A stretch of 64,000 nucleotides of DNA from Luteimonas rhizosphaericola (GTDB lineage Bacteria; Pseudomonadota; Gammaproteobacteria; Xanthomonadales; Xanthomonadaceae): positions 62,001-126,000 of the forward strand of contig NZ_JARXRN010000025.1 of assembly GCF_029888045.1 (NCBI RefSeq). Direction: 5' to 3'. The position numbers were made by a program, and so were the translations under genes. The notes beneath the pieces are model-generated. The model did no database searches. It had not been told where the DNA came from and worked only from the letters and a program-made list of their open reading frames with translations. Within the stretch, counting starts at the first letter, position 1. Every line of letters starts with the position of its first letter. This document shows, in pieces, positions 42,826-51,123 of this stretch.

Positions 42826-44700
42826 CTAAGCCGCCAGCCGTCGCGCAACACCCTCCACTACGCTGCGGATCTGCTCCACCGTCGCGCCCTCTCCATGGTG
42901 CGACATCTCAAGCTGCCGAAGCGCGCGGGTCATGGCGACATAAAGCACGCGCACCTGTTGTTGCTTGCGGTCCGCATCATCGTCGGGGACCGCCAGCTCG
43001 CAGATCCCGGGAATGAACACCGTGTCGAACTCCAGTCCCTTGCTGGAGTGCATGGTCATCACCTTGACCGAAGCCGGGCCGCTGAACATGGCGCGCCGCT
43101 GGTCGTCCGATGCCAGCAGTACGGGCAAGCCTCGCTTCTGCAGCTGTGCGGCCATCAGTCCGGCCAGCCGGTTCGAATGGCACAACACGGCGAAATCGTT
43201 GGGATTCGCGCCGTTGTCGATCGCGTCCCGGATGCGGGCGGCGATGATGTCGGCTTCGGCCCAGATGTTCCGCGCCCGCCACAGCTCGGGCATCGGGCCG
43301 CGACGGCCGGCGCTCTCGGGCGCAACGACCGGCACGTGGTCGTCATCGGCGTCCTGTCCTGTGAGCACCTCCTCGGCGAAGGCCTTGGCGACCGCTAACA
43401 CTTCGAGGGTGTTGCGGTAGTTCAGCCGCAGGATCGTGGTGCGGCCCTGGGCCTGGATGCCGACGCTGGCAAAGGAGAACTTCCGCCGGGTGCCACGACC
43501 GTACAGCGTCTGCGCATCGTCGTAGAGCAACAGCAGCGCGTTCGTCTCGGGGTCCACCATCTGCGAGACGAGCCGCAGCCATTCCGGTGCGAAGTCATGG
43601 CCCTCGTCGATCAGCACCGCCCCGTACTGCCCGCGCGGGATGGCCTTGGAGTCCACGCCGTCGATGACCGACTGCACCAGCATCTGGGCGTACGTCTCGG
43701 CGCTTTTCTGGAAGGGGGGCTTGGGCAGCCCATAGGTCTTGAGCTGTTCGCCGCACCACTCGTGGAAGTTGCGCACGCCCACCCGGTCCTGCACGCCGTG
43801 GCCCTGCATCAGGTGCTCGAGGCGACTGGCCAGGGTCTTGTTGTAACAGAGCACCAGCACCGGCTTGTGCTGCCGGCGCGCAAGCTCGACGCAGCGGTAG
43901 CCCAGGATCATTGTCTTGCCGGAACCGGCCACACCGTGGATCACGCGGTGCCCGTCGCCCAGTGAGCGCGCCAGCAGCTCCTGCTGCAGGTCCATCACCC
44001 GGATGATGTCCGGGATCTCGACTGGTGCGGCCTCAGGCTGGCCTGGCGCCGGCAACAGGTTGCCTTGCACCTGGATGCGCAACTGCGGGAACAGATGCCA
44101 GCGCACGCGCTCGATCTGCGGCAGGCTGAGCAGGCACGCAAAGGGCATCAGGAACATGTCCCAGAGCCGCTTCTGGAACTCTTCCGCGTCCACGCCCTCG
44201 GTCATCTCGTCGCGACAGATCACGCTGCCCGCCGGCAGGAAGTGCTCCAGCTCCATCTGATCGAACTGGTTGCGGGTGATGTTGGCCAGCACCACGCCGA
44301 AGCCCCAGGGCATCAGCAGCTTGCCCGCGCGCTTGTCGCCAGGTGGGTGGCACAGGGCCGGATCGTCCTGCAGCAGGCGCACGATCTCCATCGCGTAGTC
44401 CCGCGCTTGGCGCAACGGGTTGGCCTGGGTCACGCGGCCGCGGTCGGTGTGGAGGATGGCCCGGTCCCGGTCCAGCTCGGCAAGCGTATCCGGCTTCCAG
44501 TCCTTGACCTCGAGGACCAGGAAGCCCCGGGAGGGATGCAGCACGACGAAGTCCGGATGCCGGTAGTGCGGCCCAACCGGCACGTCGTACCAGCACAGGT
44601 ACTCATCATCGAGCTTGTCGTCCAGCCGCGACGAGAACCGGCGCTCCCCCGACGTCATGCGCGTCAGGCAGGTACTGCGGCTTGGAATCAGCGTGGCCAT
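42826..44700 (-). CDS. NERD-domain UvrD/Rep-like helicase
   Basis: The 624-residue protein begins with a NERD nuclease-related domain (about 1-110: ERRFSSRLDDKL ... HPDFVVLHPSRGFLVLEVKDWK, with PDF and EVK catalytic-type residues). A UvrD-type helicase follows. Walker A is GVAGSGKT with Lys262, Walker B is AVLIDEGHDF, and later motifs are YRNTLEVL, VKVMTMHSSKGLEFDTVFIPG and VLYVAMTRALRQL. It is probably a DNA-processing enzyme that combines cutting and unwinding. The ATG at 44698-44700 excludes a long unsupported extension. It is divergent from the YCII gene and lies upstream of the nuclease-like gene; NERD-helicase proteins are known in mobile and defence islands. Confidence 0.88.
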   Translation of the reverse strand: MATLIPSRSTCLTRMTSGERRFSSRLDDKLDDEYLCWYDVPVGPHYRHPDFVVLHPSRGFLVLEVKDWKPDTLAELDRDRAILHTDRGRVTQANPLRQARDYAMEIVRLLQDDPALCHPPGDKRAGKLLMPWGFGVVLANITRNQFDQMELEHFLPAGSVICRDEMTEGVDAEEFQKRLWDMFLMPFACLLSLPQIERVRWHLFPQLRIQVQGNLLPAPGQPEAAPVEIPDIIRVMDLQQELLARSLGDGHRVIHGVAGSGKTMILGYRCVELARRQHKPVLVLCYNKTLASRLEHLMQGHGVQDRVGVRNFHEWCGEQLKTYGLPKPPFQKSAETYAQMLVQSVIDGVDSKAIPRGQYGAVLIDEGHDFAPEWLRLVSQMVDPETNALLLLYDDAQTLYGRGTRRKFSFASVGIQAQGRTTILRLNYRNTLEVLAVAKAFAEEVLTGQDADDDHVPVVAPESAGRRGPMPELWRARNIWAEADIIAARIRDAIDNGANPNDFAVLCHSNRLAGLMAAQLQKRGLPVLLASDDQRRAMFSGPASVKVMTMHSSKGLEFDTVFIPGICELAVPDDDADRKQQQVRVLYVAMTRALRQLEMSHHGEGATVEQIRSVVEGVARRLAA

Positions 44701-44941
44701 TGGATCCCCCGATCCCTGGGTCACTGGCAGGCAAGCTACCGCAGAAGGGGCGGCCCGTCGACTTGTCACACGCACGGGCAGAATCGACGATTCGCTGGTC
44801 CGTCGTCAGGATGGTCTTGTCCGAAACCACGCGTAGGGGCACACCTGGATACGACCCGGGCCAAGGGCGAGATTCAAAGGGCGTGTCGATATTTCCCAAC
44901 CCGCTTCGTCGTCAGGCCAACACCACACTTGAGAATCCGTC
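44701..44941. other. Intergenic region between divergent genes
   Basis: 241 bases between the NERD helicase and the YCII gene. It must hold promoters for both directions; none is clear. No repeat or RNA gene recognised. Confidence 0.4.
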
Positions 44942-45313
44942 ATGAAATACCTGGGCCTCGCCTACTACAGCCCCGAAAAATTCGCCGCGATGACGCCGGA
45001 GGCCGTCGACGCCCTGGTCAGCCAGTGCCCCACGCTGGACGAGAAGATGCGCGCCACGGGCAAGGTGCTGGTGGCCGCGTCGCTCGGCGAGCCGGACAAG
45101 TGGACGACGCTGCGGCCGCGCGCGGGCAAGGTGCAGGTCAGCGACGGCCCCTACACCGAGGCCAGGGAACTGGTGGGCGGCCTGTTCGTCATCGAGGCGG
45201 AGAGTCACGACGAGGCGGTGCACCTCGCCTCCATGCATCCGGCCGCCACGCTGGGCGAGGAAGGCGGCTGGGCGGTCGAGCTGATCCCGATCGACTTCTA
45301 CCTCGGCGACTGA
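44942..45313 (+). CDS. YCII-related protein (DGPF domain)
   Basis: The 123-residue cytoplasmic protein has the DGPF/YCII dimeric ferredoxin-like fold: MKYLGLAYYSPEKFAAMTPE, then GKVLVAASLGEPDKWTTLR, the diagnostic QVSDGPYTEARELVGG and AVHLASMHPAA. Members are often annotated as involved in toxin-like dehalogenation or as sigma-factor partners, but activity is unknown here and no ECF sigma gene follows. The ATG at 44942 is good and the length is typical. It stands alone, 137 bp before the glutaredoxin-MauE gene. Confidence 0.85.
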   Translation: MKYLGLAYYSPEKFAAMTPEAVDALVSQCPTLDEKMRATGKVLVAASLGEPDKWTTLRPRAGKVQVSDGPYTEARELVGGLFVIEAESHDEAVHLASMHPAATLGEEGGWAVELIPIDFYLGD

Positions 45314-45450
45314 GGCGCGGCGAATGCCGCATGGAAGCGCCGTTCACCCTGCGCATCCGCGGGACCGCGCTGCACACCGGTTTGACTTGCTCTTGCAGGG
45401 CGGCGTCTAGCATGGCCGCCAGTCGAGACCGGATTCCCGTGGAGGCGATC

Positions 45451-46239
45451 ATGCACACGCCAGACCGCGCGCACGGCACGCGCGCCACCCTCTATCGCAT
45501 GGTGATGGACCAGCACGTCTGCCCCTACGGCCTGAAGGCCCGGCACCTGCTGCGCAGCCAAGACTTCGCCGTCGATGATCGCTGGCTGACCACGCGCGCG
45601 GAGACGGATGCCTTCAAGGCCGAGCACGACGTGGCCACGACCCCGCAGGTGTTCATCGATGGCGAGCGGATCGGCGGCTACGACGCGCTGCGGCGCCACC
45701 TCGGCAAGCGCGTGGCCGACCCCAAGGCGACCAGCTACCGGCCGGTGGCTGCGCTGTTCGGCATCACCCTGCTGATGGCGCTCGCCGCCAGCGTCGCGGT
45801 CTACGGCACGCCGTTCACCGTCCGTGCCGGCGAGTGGTTCATCGCCTTCAGCATGGCCGTGCTGGCGCTGCTCAAGCTGCAGGACGTCGAGTCCTTTTCG
45901 ACGATGTTCCTCAACTACGACCTGCTCGCCAAGCGCTGGGTGCCGTATTCCTACGTGTATCCCTTCGCCGAGGGGCTGGCGGGCATCCTGATGATCGCCG
46001 GCGTGCTGACCTGGCTGTCGGTCCCGGTCGCGCTGTTCATCGGCACGGTAGGCGCGGTGTCGGTGTTCAAGGCGGTGTATGTCGATCGCCGCGAACTCAA
46101 GTGCGCCTGCGTGGGCGGATCGAGCAACGTGCCGCTCGGCTTCGTCTCGCTGACCGAGAACCTGATGATGATCGCCATGGCGGTGTGGATGGCGCTCGGC
46201 GCCTTCGGCCTGCTGCCGGCGTGGGCGCACGGGATGTAG
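45451..46239 (+). CDS. Glutaredoxin-MauE fusion membrane protein
   Basis: The 262-residue protein fuses an N-terminal glutaredoxin-like domain (about 14-95, site Cys24-Pro-Tyr-Gly, TTPQVFIDGERIGGYD) to a MauE/DoxX-like membrane part with about five hydrophobic helices (from 103). The active site is monothiol-type (CPYG). MauE proteins help handle disulfides during methylamine dehydrogenase maturation and have been recruited elsewhere for redox delivery across the membrane. C-terminal cysteines occur in ELKCACVGGSSNVPLG. GGAGG lies about 8 bases before the ATG. A damaged copy of its last 55 codons occurs at 47028-47192. Confidence 0.82.
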   Translation: MHTPDRAHGTRATLYRMVMDQHVCPYGLKARHLLRSQDFAVDDRWLTTRAETDAFKAEHDVATTPQVFIDGERIGGYDALRRHLGKRVADPKATSYRPVAALFGITLLMALAASVAVYGTPFTVRAGEWFIAFSMAVLALLKLQDVESFSTMFLNYDLLAKRWVPYSYVYPFAEGLAGILMIAGVLTWLSVPVALFIGTVGAVSVFKAVYVDRRELKCACVGGSSNVPLGFVSLTENLMMIAMAVWMALGAFGLLPAWAHGM

Positions 46240-46527
46240 GTGCGCTGCCCGCGTCATCCGCGTGTGCGGGCCCGGGTCCGCGGGTGGACGAGGGCGATCA
46301 CAAGGCGGCGTGCGCGCCTGCGGAACGCGATCACTCCCGTCGCTGCGTCGCCCCTCGCCGCGGAACTGCCGGCACAGGCGCGCGGCGGTGATTCGTAAGG
46401 CGGGCGTGATGGCGCGCGGGTGGCGTCACCACGCCCGGCAAAGACCGCCCATGGTGTGCTGCATCGGCGCCGGGCTGCTTGGCCGACGCCGCTTTTCCCC
46501 TCGTTGTACCGCCCGGGAGGACCACCC

Positions 46528-46920
46528 ATGAAGACGACAGGCACGCTTGCCCTGACCGCGTTGGCCACGGCCATGGCGTTCGGCACCGCGCTCGCGCAGG
46601 ACACCACGCCACCCACCAGCCAGACCCCCGTGACCCAGCCGCCGCCCAACGAGGCGGCCATGCCGCCGACCCGGGTCGACGCCACCGGCGCCACGGATGG
46701 GTCCGGGCACCGGATGAAGGTCCAGGCGAGCTACGCCGAGCTCGACACCCGGGGCGACGGGCAGGTGGCGCGAACCGATCTGGCGGCGCATCCAAAGCTG
46801 CAGGACAACTTCGCGGATATTGACGCCGACGGCGACGGCGCGATGTCCCGCAGCGAGTACGACGCGTGGACGGCGCGGAAGCAGGACAAGGCCCGCGACG
46901 GCAAGCCGTCGCAACCCTGA
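46528..46920 (+). CDS. Exported EF-hand protein
   Basis: The 130-residue protein has a signal peptide (MKTTGTLALTALATAMAFGT, ending ALAQ). A Pro/Thr-rich linker (25-48) follows, then two EF-hand loops: DTRGDGQVARTD (73-84) and DIDADGDGAMSRSE (97-110, ligands from Asp99). A calcium-binding periplasmic role is likely. The ATG at 46528 has GGGAGG 9 bases upstream. A strong terminator follows. It sits between the glutaredoxin-MauE gene and the decayed copy of that gene's tail, so the duplication spans this gene. Confidence 0.85.
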   Translation: MKTTGTLALTALATAMAFGTALAQDTTPPTSQTPVTQPPPNEAAMPPTRVDATGATDGSGHRMKVQASYAELDTRGDGQVARTDLAAHPKLQDNFADIDADGDGAMSRSEYDAWTARKQDKARDGKPSQP

Positions 46921-46954
46921 CCGCGTCCTAAGGTCCCGGACAACCGCACCCATG

Positions 46955-46982
46955 GAGCGCCCCGAAAAGGGCGCTCTCTTCT
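46955..46982 (+). terminator. Terminator after EF-hand gene
   Basis: GAGCGCCC (46955-46962) pairs with GGGCGCTC (46969-46976), loop CGAAAA, followed by TCTTCTTC. A convincing intrinsic terminator 34 bases after the stop. Confidence 0.8.
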
Positions 46983-47027
46983 TCTGGGTGTCGATATCAG
47001 AGGCGCACACCGCCAGGCGCACCGGGA

Positions 47028-47192
47028 CGGTGTATGGCGACCGCCGCGAACTGAAGTGCGCCTGCGTGGGCGGGGCGAGCAACGTGCCGCTCGCCTTCGC
47101 GTCGCTGACCGAGACTGATGATGATCGCCATGGCGGTGTGGATGGCGCTCGGGGCCTTCGGCCTGCTGCCGGCGTGGGCGCGCGGGATGTAG
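47028..47192 (+). pseudogene. Decayed copy of the glutaredoxin-MauE C-terminus
   Basis: This 165-base stretch repeats bases 46073-46239 of the gene upstream: GGTGTATG, then CGCCGCGAACT, AAGTGCGCCTGCGTGGGCGG and the final GGATGTAG. It has scattered substitutions and a short deletion: GAGACTGATG here against GAGAACCTGATG in the original, which shifts the frame. No start codon or upstream domain remains. It is not expressed as a protein of its own. Confidence 0.85.
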
Positions 47193-47397
47193 CCCGATCG
47201 CCTCCGTCACGATCCGCTGCCCGATCTTCGGTTGGCTCCCCCGACCCCGGTCCGTCCCACTGCGTGGAACTGCAGACGTTGTGCGCCGGATTGAAGGACT
47301 CAGCCTGCGAGGCCGCCGACCGTCCGTCCAGAGATGCTGGAGATCTTGTGCGCTCCGTTTCGCACTGGGTAATCTGGACCGCTGGCCTGGAGAACCG

Positions 47398-48189
47398 ATG
47401 ATGCCCAGCACGCTCACGTCCTGTCACCTGGAGTTCGTAGAACGAGTCCGCAATCGCGTGGAGAACGACCGACGGCTCACGGCCCTGTTGGCCGGCGGTT
47501 CGTACGTCCATGGCGGATTCGATGAACACTCCGACCTCGACTTCGTCATCGTCGTGGAAGACGAGAGCTACCGGGAGGTACTCGCCTCTCGACATGCGTT
47601 CGCGAAGAGCATCGGCAACCTGCTCGCCGCATTCACCGGCGAGCACGTCGGCGAGCCCAGGCTGCTGATCTGCCTGCATGGCCCGCCGCTGATACACATC
47701 GATCTCAAGTTCGTACTGCAGTCCGATCTGGGTCGGCTGGTGGAACGGCCCGCAGTATTGTTCGCTCGCGACGCAAGGGAAATCGAGGCGTGCCTCGACG
47801 ATGCTTCGGTCGAATGGCCGAACGCATCGCCGGACTGGTTCGAGCAGAGGGCCTGGGTCTGGCTTCACTACGGCGCAGCGAAGCTCGCGAGAGGCGAGCT
47901 GTTCGAAGCCATGGGTATGCTGGGCTTCTTCAGGGAGCAGGTGTTGGGCCCGATGCTGCATCGACGGTCGGGACGGCCGCAGCGGGGAGTTCGCAGGATC
48001 GAGGCACAGGATGCGTCCTCCGCCGAGCGGCTTGCAGGCACGGTTCCAGTCGTCGATGCGACCTCTGTGCGTAACGCATATCTCGTCGCGATCGACATGT
48101 ATCTGGACCTCCGGGCCGATGACCCTCCATTACGACTGACCGAGTGCATGCCAGAGGTCTTGCGTGAGTATCTGAATCCAGATTCGTGA
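47398..48189 (+). CDS. Nucleotidyltransferase-domain protein
   Basis: The 263-residue protein has the nucleotidyltransferase signature GGSYVHGGFDEHSDLDFV, with Gly33-Gly-Ser35 and the two metal-binding acids Asp46 and Asp48. This is as in aminoglycoside-type and other minimal nucleotidyltransferases. Residues beyond about 100 are helical (WFEQRAWVWLHYGAAKLARG) and resemble the substrate-binding part of such enzymes. No antibiotic substrate can be named. Two adjacent ATG codons at 47398 and 47401 are candidates; GGAG precedes the first. It lies between a pseudogene fragment and the MarR-GNAT gene on the same strand. Confidence 0.75.
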   Translation: MMPSTLTSCHLEFVERVRNRVENDRRLTALLAGGSYVHGGFDEHSDLDFVIVVEDESYREVLASRHAFAKSIGNLLAAFTGEHVGEPRLLICLHGPPLIHIDLKFVLQSDLGRLVERPAVLFARDAREIEACLDDASVEWPNASPDWFEQRAWVWLHYGAAKLARGELFEAMGMLGFFREQVLGPMLHRRSGRPQRGVRRIEAQDASSAERLAGTVPVVDATSVRNAYLVAIDMYLDLRADDPPLRLTECMPEVLREYLNPDS

Positions 48190-48311
48190 TCGCAGCTTGA
48201 GCGTTGGTATGGGGTGCACTGGGCCAGCGGCCGGTTCGGGCGCGCGGGTGTGCGACGAAGCCGCCAAGCGAACCCGACGTCGCCACACGGAAGCTTGATC
48301 CCGGAACATTA

Positions 48312-48327
48312 CCTGACTAAAGTCAGG
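48312..48327 (+). promoter_or_regulatory. Operator-like palindrome before MarR-GNAT gene
   Basis: CCTGACT (48312-48318) and AGTCAGG (48321-48327) form a perfect 7-2-7 inverted repeat ending 2 bases before the ATG. MarR-type regulators often repress their own gene by binding such a site. Its position would also block the ribosome site region. Confidence 0.6.
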
Positions 48328-48329
48328 CA

Positions 48330-49220
48330 ATGGACGAGGACACGATCGAGCGCGTCCGCCGCTTCAACCGGGAAGTCACCCGACGCATCGGCGCGTTGAG
48401 CGACGACTACCTGCGGCGCGGGCGATCGCTCGCCGAATCGCGGTTGCTGTTCGAGATCGGGCCCGACGGCGCCGACGTGCGCAGCCTGCGGGCACGCCTG
48501 GCGCTGGATTCTGGCTACCTCAGCCGACTGCTGCGAGCGCTGGAAGCGCAGGGCCTGGTCGAGGTGCGGCGCGGCTCGGACGACGCCCGGGTGCGGCGGG
48601 CGCGCCTGACCCGCAAGGGCCGGACCGAATTCGTCGCGCTCGACCGCGGCTCGCGCGCGCTGGCCACCCGGCTGCTCGATCCGCTGGGTGAATCGCAGCG
48701 CGAGCGGCTGGTCAAGGCGATGACCGAAGTCGAGCGGCTGCTGCGCGCATCCGACGTGACGCTGGACGTGGCGGATCCCGCCAGCCCCGAGGCGCAGGCG
48801 TGCATCGCCGCCTACGTGCAGGAACTGCAGGCGCGTTTCGCGCATGGGTTCGACCCGGCGCGCAGCGTCTCGGCCGAGCCCGGCGAACTGGTGCTGCCCG
48901 CCGGCGTGTTCGTGCTCGCGCGCCTGGACGGCCGCGCCATCGGCTGCGGCGGCCTGAAGGTGACCGCGCCCGGCGAGGGCGAGATCAAGCGCATGTGGAT
49001 CGCGCCCGATGCGCGCGGCCTGGGCCTGGCGCAGCGGCTGCTGGCCACCCTGGAAGCGCACGCCGCCGCGATGGGCCTGCGCACCCTGCGCCTGGACACC
49101 AACCGCAGCCTGTCCGAAGCCCGCGCCCTCTACCTGCGCAACGGCTACCGCGAGGTCGCGCCCTACAACGACAACCCCTATGCGGATCACTGGTTCCAGA
49201 AGGACCGCGTTGCGGGCTAG
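48330..49220 (+). CDS. MarR-type regulator fused to GNAT acetyltransferase
   Basis: The 296-residue protein combines a MarR winged helix (about 10-140: SLAESRLLFEIGPDG, DVRSLRARLALDSGYLSRLL, RLTRKGRTEF) with a C-terminal GNAT domain (about 150-290). The acetyl-CoA loop is APDARGLGLAQRLLATLE, and the last strands are LDTNRSLSEARALYLRNGYRE. Such two-domain proteins are common in proteobacteria; the GNAT part acetylates a small molecule or a protein. A palindrome ends 2 bases before the ATG and suggests autorepression. The regulator would release DNA when a ligand binds, but the ligand is unknown. Confidence 0.9.
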   Translation: MDEDTIERVRRFNREVTRRIGALSDDYLRRGRSLAESRLLFEIGPDGADVRSLRARLALDSGYLSRLLRALEAQGLVEVRRGSDDARVRRARLTRKGRTEFVALDRGSRALATRLLDPLGESQRERLVKAMTEVERLLRASDVTLDVADPASPEAQACIAAYVQELQARFAHGFDPARSVSAEPGELVLPAGVFVLARLDGRAIGCGGLKVTAPGEGEIKRMWIAPDARGLGLAQRLLATLEAHAAAMGLRTLRLDTNRSLSEARALYLRNGYREVAPYNDNPYADHWFQKDRVAG

Positions 49221-49272
49221 ACGGGCAGCGGCACACGACCGGGTCCGCTTGCCCGCCGCGTCGAGGTCGTCC

Positions 49273-50226
49273 CTATGAAGGCTCCGCTTTCACGCCGTCC
49301 GCTTCCGACTCCGGCTCCCGCCACCAGACGTGTCCCTCGACGTGCGCGGGAGCGAGGACCTCACGGACTTCGATGCCTTCGACGTCGCGCCCCGTGCCGC
49401 CTGCCTGCCAGTCCTTGAGCACCTTCTCGACCGACCTGCGGCTCTGCGCGGCGATGCCCAGGGCGCGGTTGGCGCTCCAGTCGTCGTTCACCACGCCGGC
49501 ATCGTGCCGGTGCGGCACGCCGTAGCTGCAGCGCAGGCAGTAGTGTTGGATGCTGTGCGTCCAGTCCTCGACGTAGCCGAGGCCCGGAACGGTGGCGTCG
49601 AGCAATGTCTGCAGGTCTTCGCTGCGGTCGCAGCGCACGAACGCGGCGTGGGTGACGAACGGCGACGGCTCCAGGCGCTGCAGTTCGTTGAACACGCTGA
49701 CCTTGCGCTCGCCATTCCAGCGCCAACCCGTCGGCGCGCCGTCGTGCAGCACGATGTCGCCGAAGCGGTGGCCGCTCTCGGGGAGCGGGGCGTTGAGCAG
49801 GCGGGCGCGCACCGGATCGATGCGGCGGGCCCAGACGGTTTCGCCGCCGGCCCAGGGATTCAGCCGCACGACGGCCAGGCCGTAATCGTCCACGATCGGC
49901 CCCTGGCCGTCGGGCACGCGGATGCCCCGCGCCTGCCAGAGCGCACGGACGCGCGCCCAGTCGCCCAGCGCGGTGGCGGCGATCGCCGCGTTCCACTGTT
50001 CTGCTTCCCCGGCCTCGTCGGCCAGTTCGATCGCGCGCAGGTTGTGATCCAGGGACGTCGGCCAGTCCAGCAGGTATTTGTGCACGAGTCCGCGCATGTA
50101 GTGGTAGGCGCCGTGGCCGGGCGTGCGCGCCAGCAGCGCGTCGAAGTGGCGCGACGCCTCCTGGAGCGCGCCGCGGTCCATCGCGGCGTAGGCGAGTGCG
50201 TGCAGGTCGTCTTGCCCGTCGGCCAT
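49273..50226 (-). CDS. TPR-repeat hypothetical protein
   Basis: The 317-residue soluble protein begins with TPR-like helices (1-100: HALAYAAMDRGALQEASRHFDALL and HNLRAIELADEAGEAEQWNAAIAAT). It continues with a mixed domain (VVRLNPWAGGETVWARRIDPVR ... ERKVSVFNELQRLEP) of unknown fold, with several cysteines (HYCLRCSYG). No signal sequence is seen. It lies 6 bases downstream of the Excalibur-domain gene, so both are probably in one transcript. Function unknown. Confidence 0.72.
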   Translation of the reverse strand: MADGQDDLHALAYAAMDRGALQEASRHFDALLARTPGHGAYHYMRGLVHKYLLDWPTSLDHNLRAIELADEAGEAEQWNAAIAATALGDWARVRALWQARGIRVPDGQGPIVDDYGLAVVRLNPWAGGETVWARRIDPVRARLLNAPLPESGHRFGDIVLHDGAPTGWRWNGERKVSVFNELQRLEPSPFVTHAAFVRCDRSEDLQTLLDATVPGLGYVEDWTHSIQHYCLRCSYGVPHRHDAGVVNDDWSANRALGIAAQSRRSVEKVLKDWQAGGTGRDVEGIEVREVLAPAHVEGHVWWREPESEADGVKAEPS

Positions 50227-50232
50227 CCGGCG

Positions 50233-50595
50233 CTACCGTCCGCGATAGGGTTCGCAGCCTATCCCATCGTCGTCGCGATCAAGGTGCGGTCCGTAGCCCG
50301 GCTCCCCGCGATGGACGGGCGCCGCGCCGGCCGCCCTGGCCTCGGCGCAGTTGGCGAACGCGCGGTCGGCGGGCGCGCGCCCCGCGGAAGCGGCGCGCGA
50401 AGGAGACAGGTTCTCGGGTGCGACGGTCGGCCGCCGAGGCGCGCCAGCGGACGCGGCACGGTGGCAGTGGTACTCGCCCGTCTTGCGGTTGGTATGGCAG
50501 CCCTCGGCATTCAGCCCGCCGCCGTGCGCCCACGCGGCGCCCGACCCGGCCAGGGCGGCGAGGAGAAGCGGGAGTCGTAACGCGATAGAGCGCAT
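50233..50595 (-). CDS. Secreted Excalibur-domain protein
   Basis: The 120-residue protein starts with a signal peptide (MRSIALRLPLLLAALAGSGAAWA). It has an HGGGLNAEGCHTNRKTGEYHCHR block typical of small secreted YHYH-like proteins. At the C-terminus lies an Excalibur calcium-binding domain: FANCAEARAAG then the Ca loop DRDDDGIGCEPYR. Cysteines of this domain form a disulfide in relatives. ATG at 50593-50595 was chosen because it is the first to give a signal peptide. It is probably a periplasmic or surface protein and precedes the TPR gene in an operon. Confidence 0.82.
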   Translation of the reverse strand: MRSIALRLPLLLAALAGSGAAWAHGGGLNAEGCHTNRKTGEYHCHRAASAGAPRRPTVAPENLSPSRAASAGRAPADRAFANCAEARAAGAAPVHRGEPGYGPHLDRDDDGIGCEPYRGR

Positions 50596-50790
50596 GGGTC
50601 CCCTGCAGGCTGATCGAACTCCCTCCAAATCAGCAGGATTCGTGCCAAGCGACGAGATTGCTACCGCCACTCTCCGGGGCTTGTCCGTGTACGCCATGGC
50701 GCGCTTGCCGCTTCAGGAAGCCCGTTCGTGCCGCGGCTCCTGTGCAGCGCGACGTGGCGGGTGACGGCTCCCGCCAGCTATGACGTCTTG

Positions 50791-50802
50791 CGTTATATAA
50801 CG
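50791..50802 (+). promoter_or_regulatory. Palindromic operator of the toxin-antitoxin operon
   Basis: CGTTATATAACG is a perfect 12-bp palindrome 21 bases before the toxin start, in an AT-rich stretch that also holds a second CGTTAT (50809-50814). HigA-type antitoxins bind such repeats to repress their own operon. Confidence 0.6.
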
Positions 50803-50822
50803 GAACACGTTATGGTTTCGAC

Positions 50823-51104
50823 GTGATCCGGAGTTTCGCCGACAGGGAAGCGGAGAAGATGTGGCGCGGCGAGCGCTCGCGCAGGTTGCCTGCGGACATT
50901 CAGCAGACTGCCCGGCGAAAGCTGCGCATGCTCAATGCCGCCGCGGGACTGGACGACCTGCGCATTCCACCGGCGAACCGGCTGGAAGCGCTCAAGGGCG
51001 AGCGCAAGGGCCAGTACAGCATCCGGATCAACGATCAATGGCGTATCTGCTTCCGGTGGAACGACGGAGCCGCCAGCGATGTGGAGATCGTCGATTACCA
51101 CTAG
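50823..51104 (+). CDS. higB: HigB-family toxin (mRNA interferase)
   Basis: The 93-residue protein is a RelE/HigB-type ribosome-dependent RNase. Recognised blocks are FADREAEKMWRGERSRRLP, ARRKLRMLNAAAGLDDLRIPP, NRLEALKGERKGQYSIRIN and the C-terminal QWRICFRWNDGAASDVEIVDYH, close to HigB of Gammaproteobacteria. It starts with GTG at 50823. As in other HigBA systems the toxin gene precedes the antitoxin; the gap is 19 bases. A palindrome upstream would bind the antitoxin. Intact length and sequence suggest an active toxin. Confidence 0.9.
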   Translation: MIRSFADREAEKMWRGERSRRLPADIQQTARRKLRMLNAAAGLDDLRIPPANRLEALKGERKGQYSIRINDQWRICFRWNDGAASDVEIVDYH

Positions 51105-51123
51105 TTCGAAGAGGAGTCGGCCC

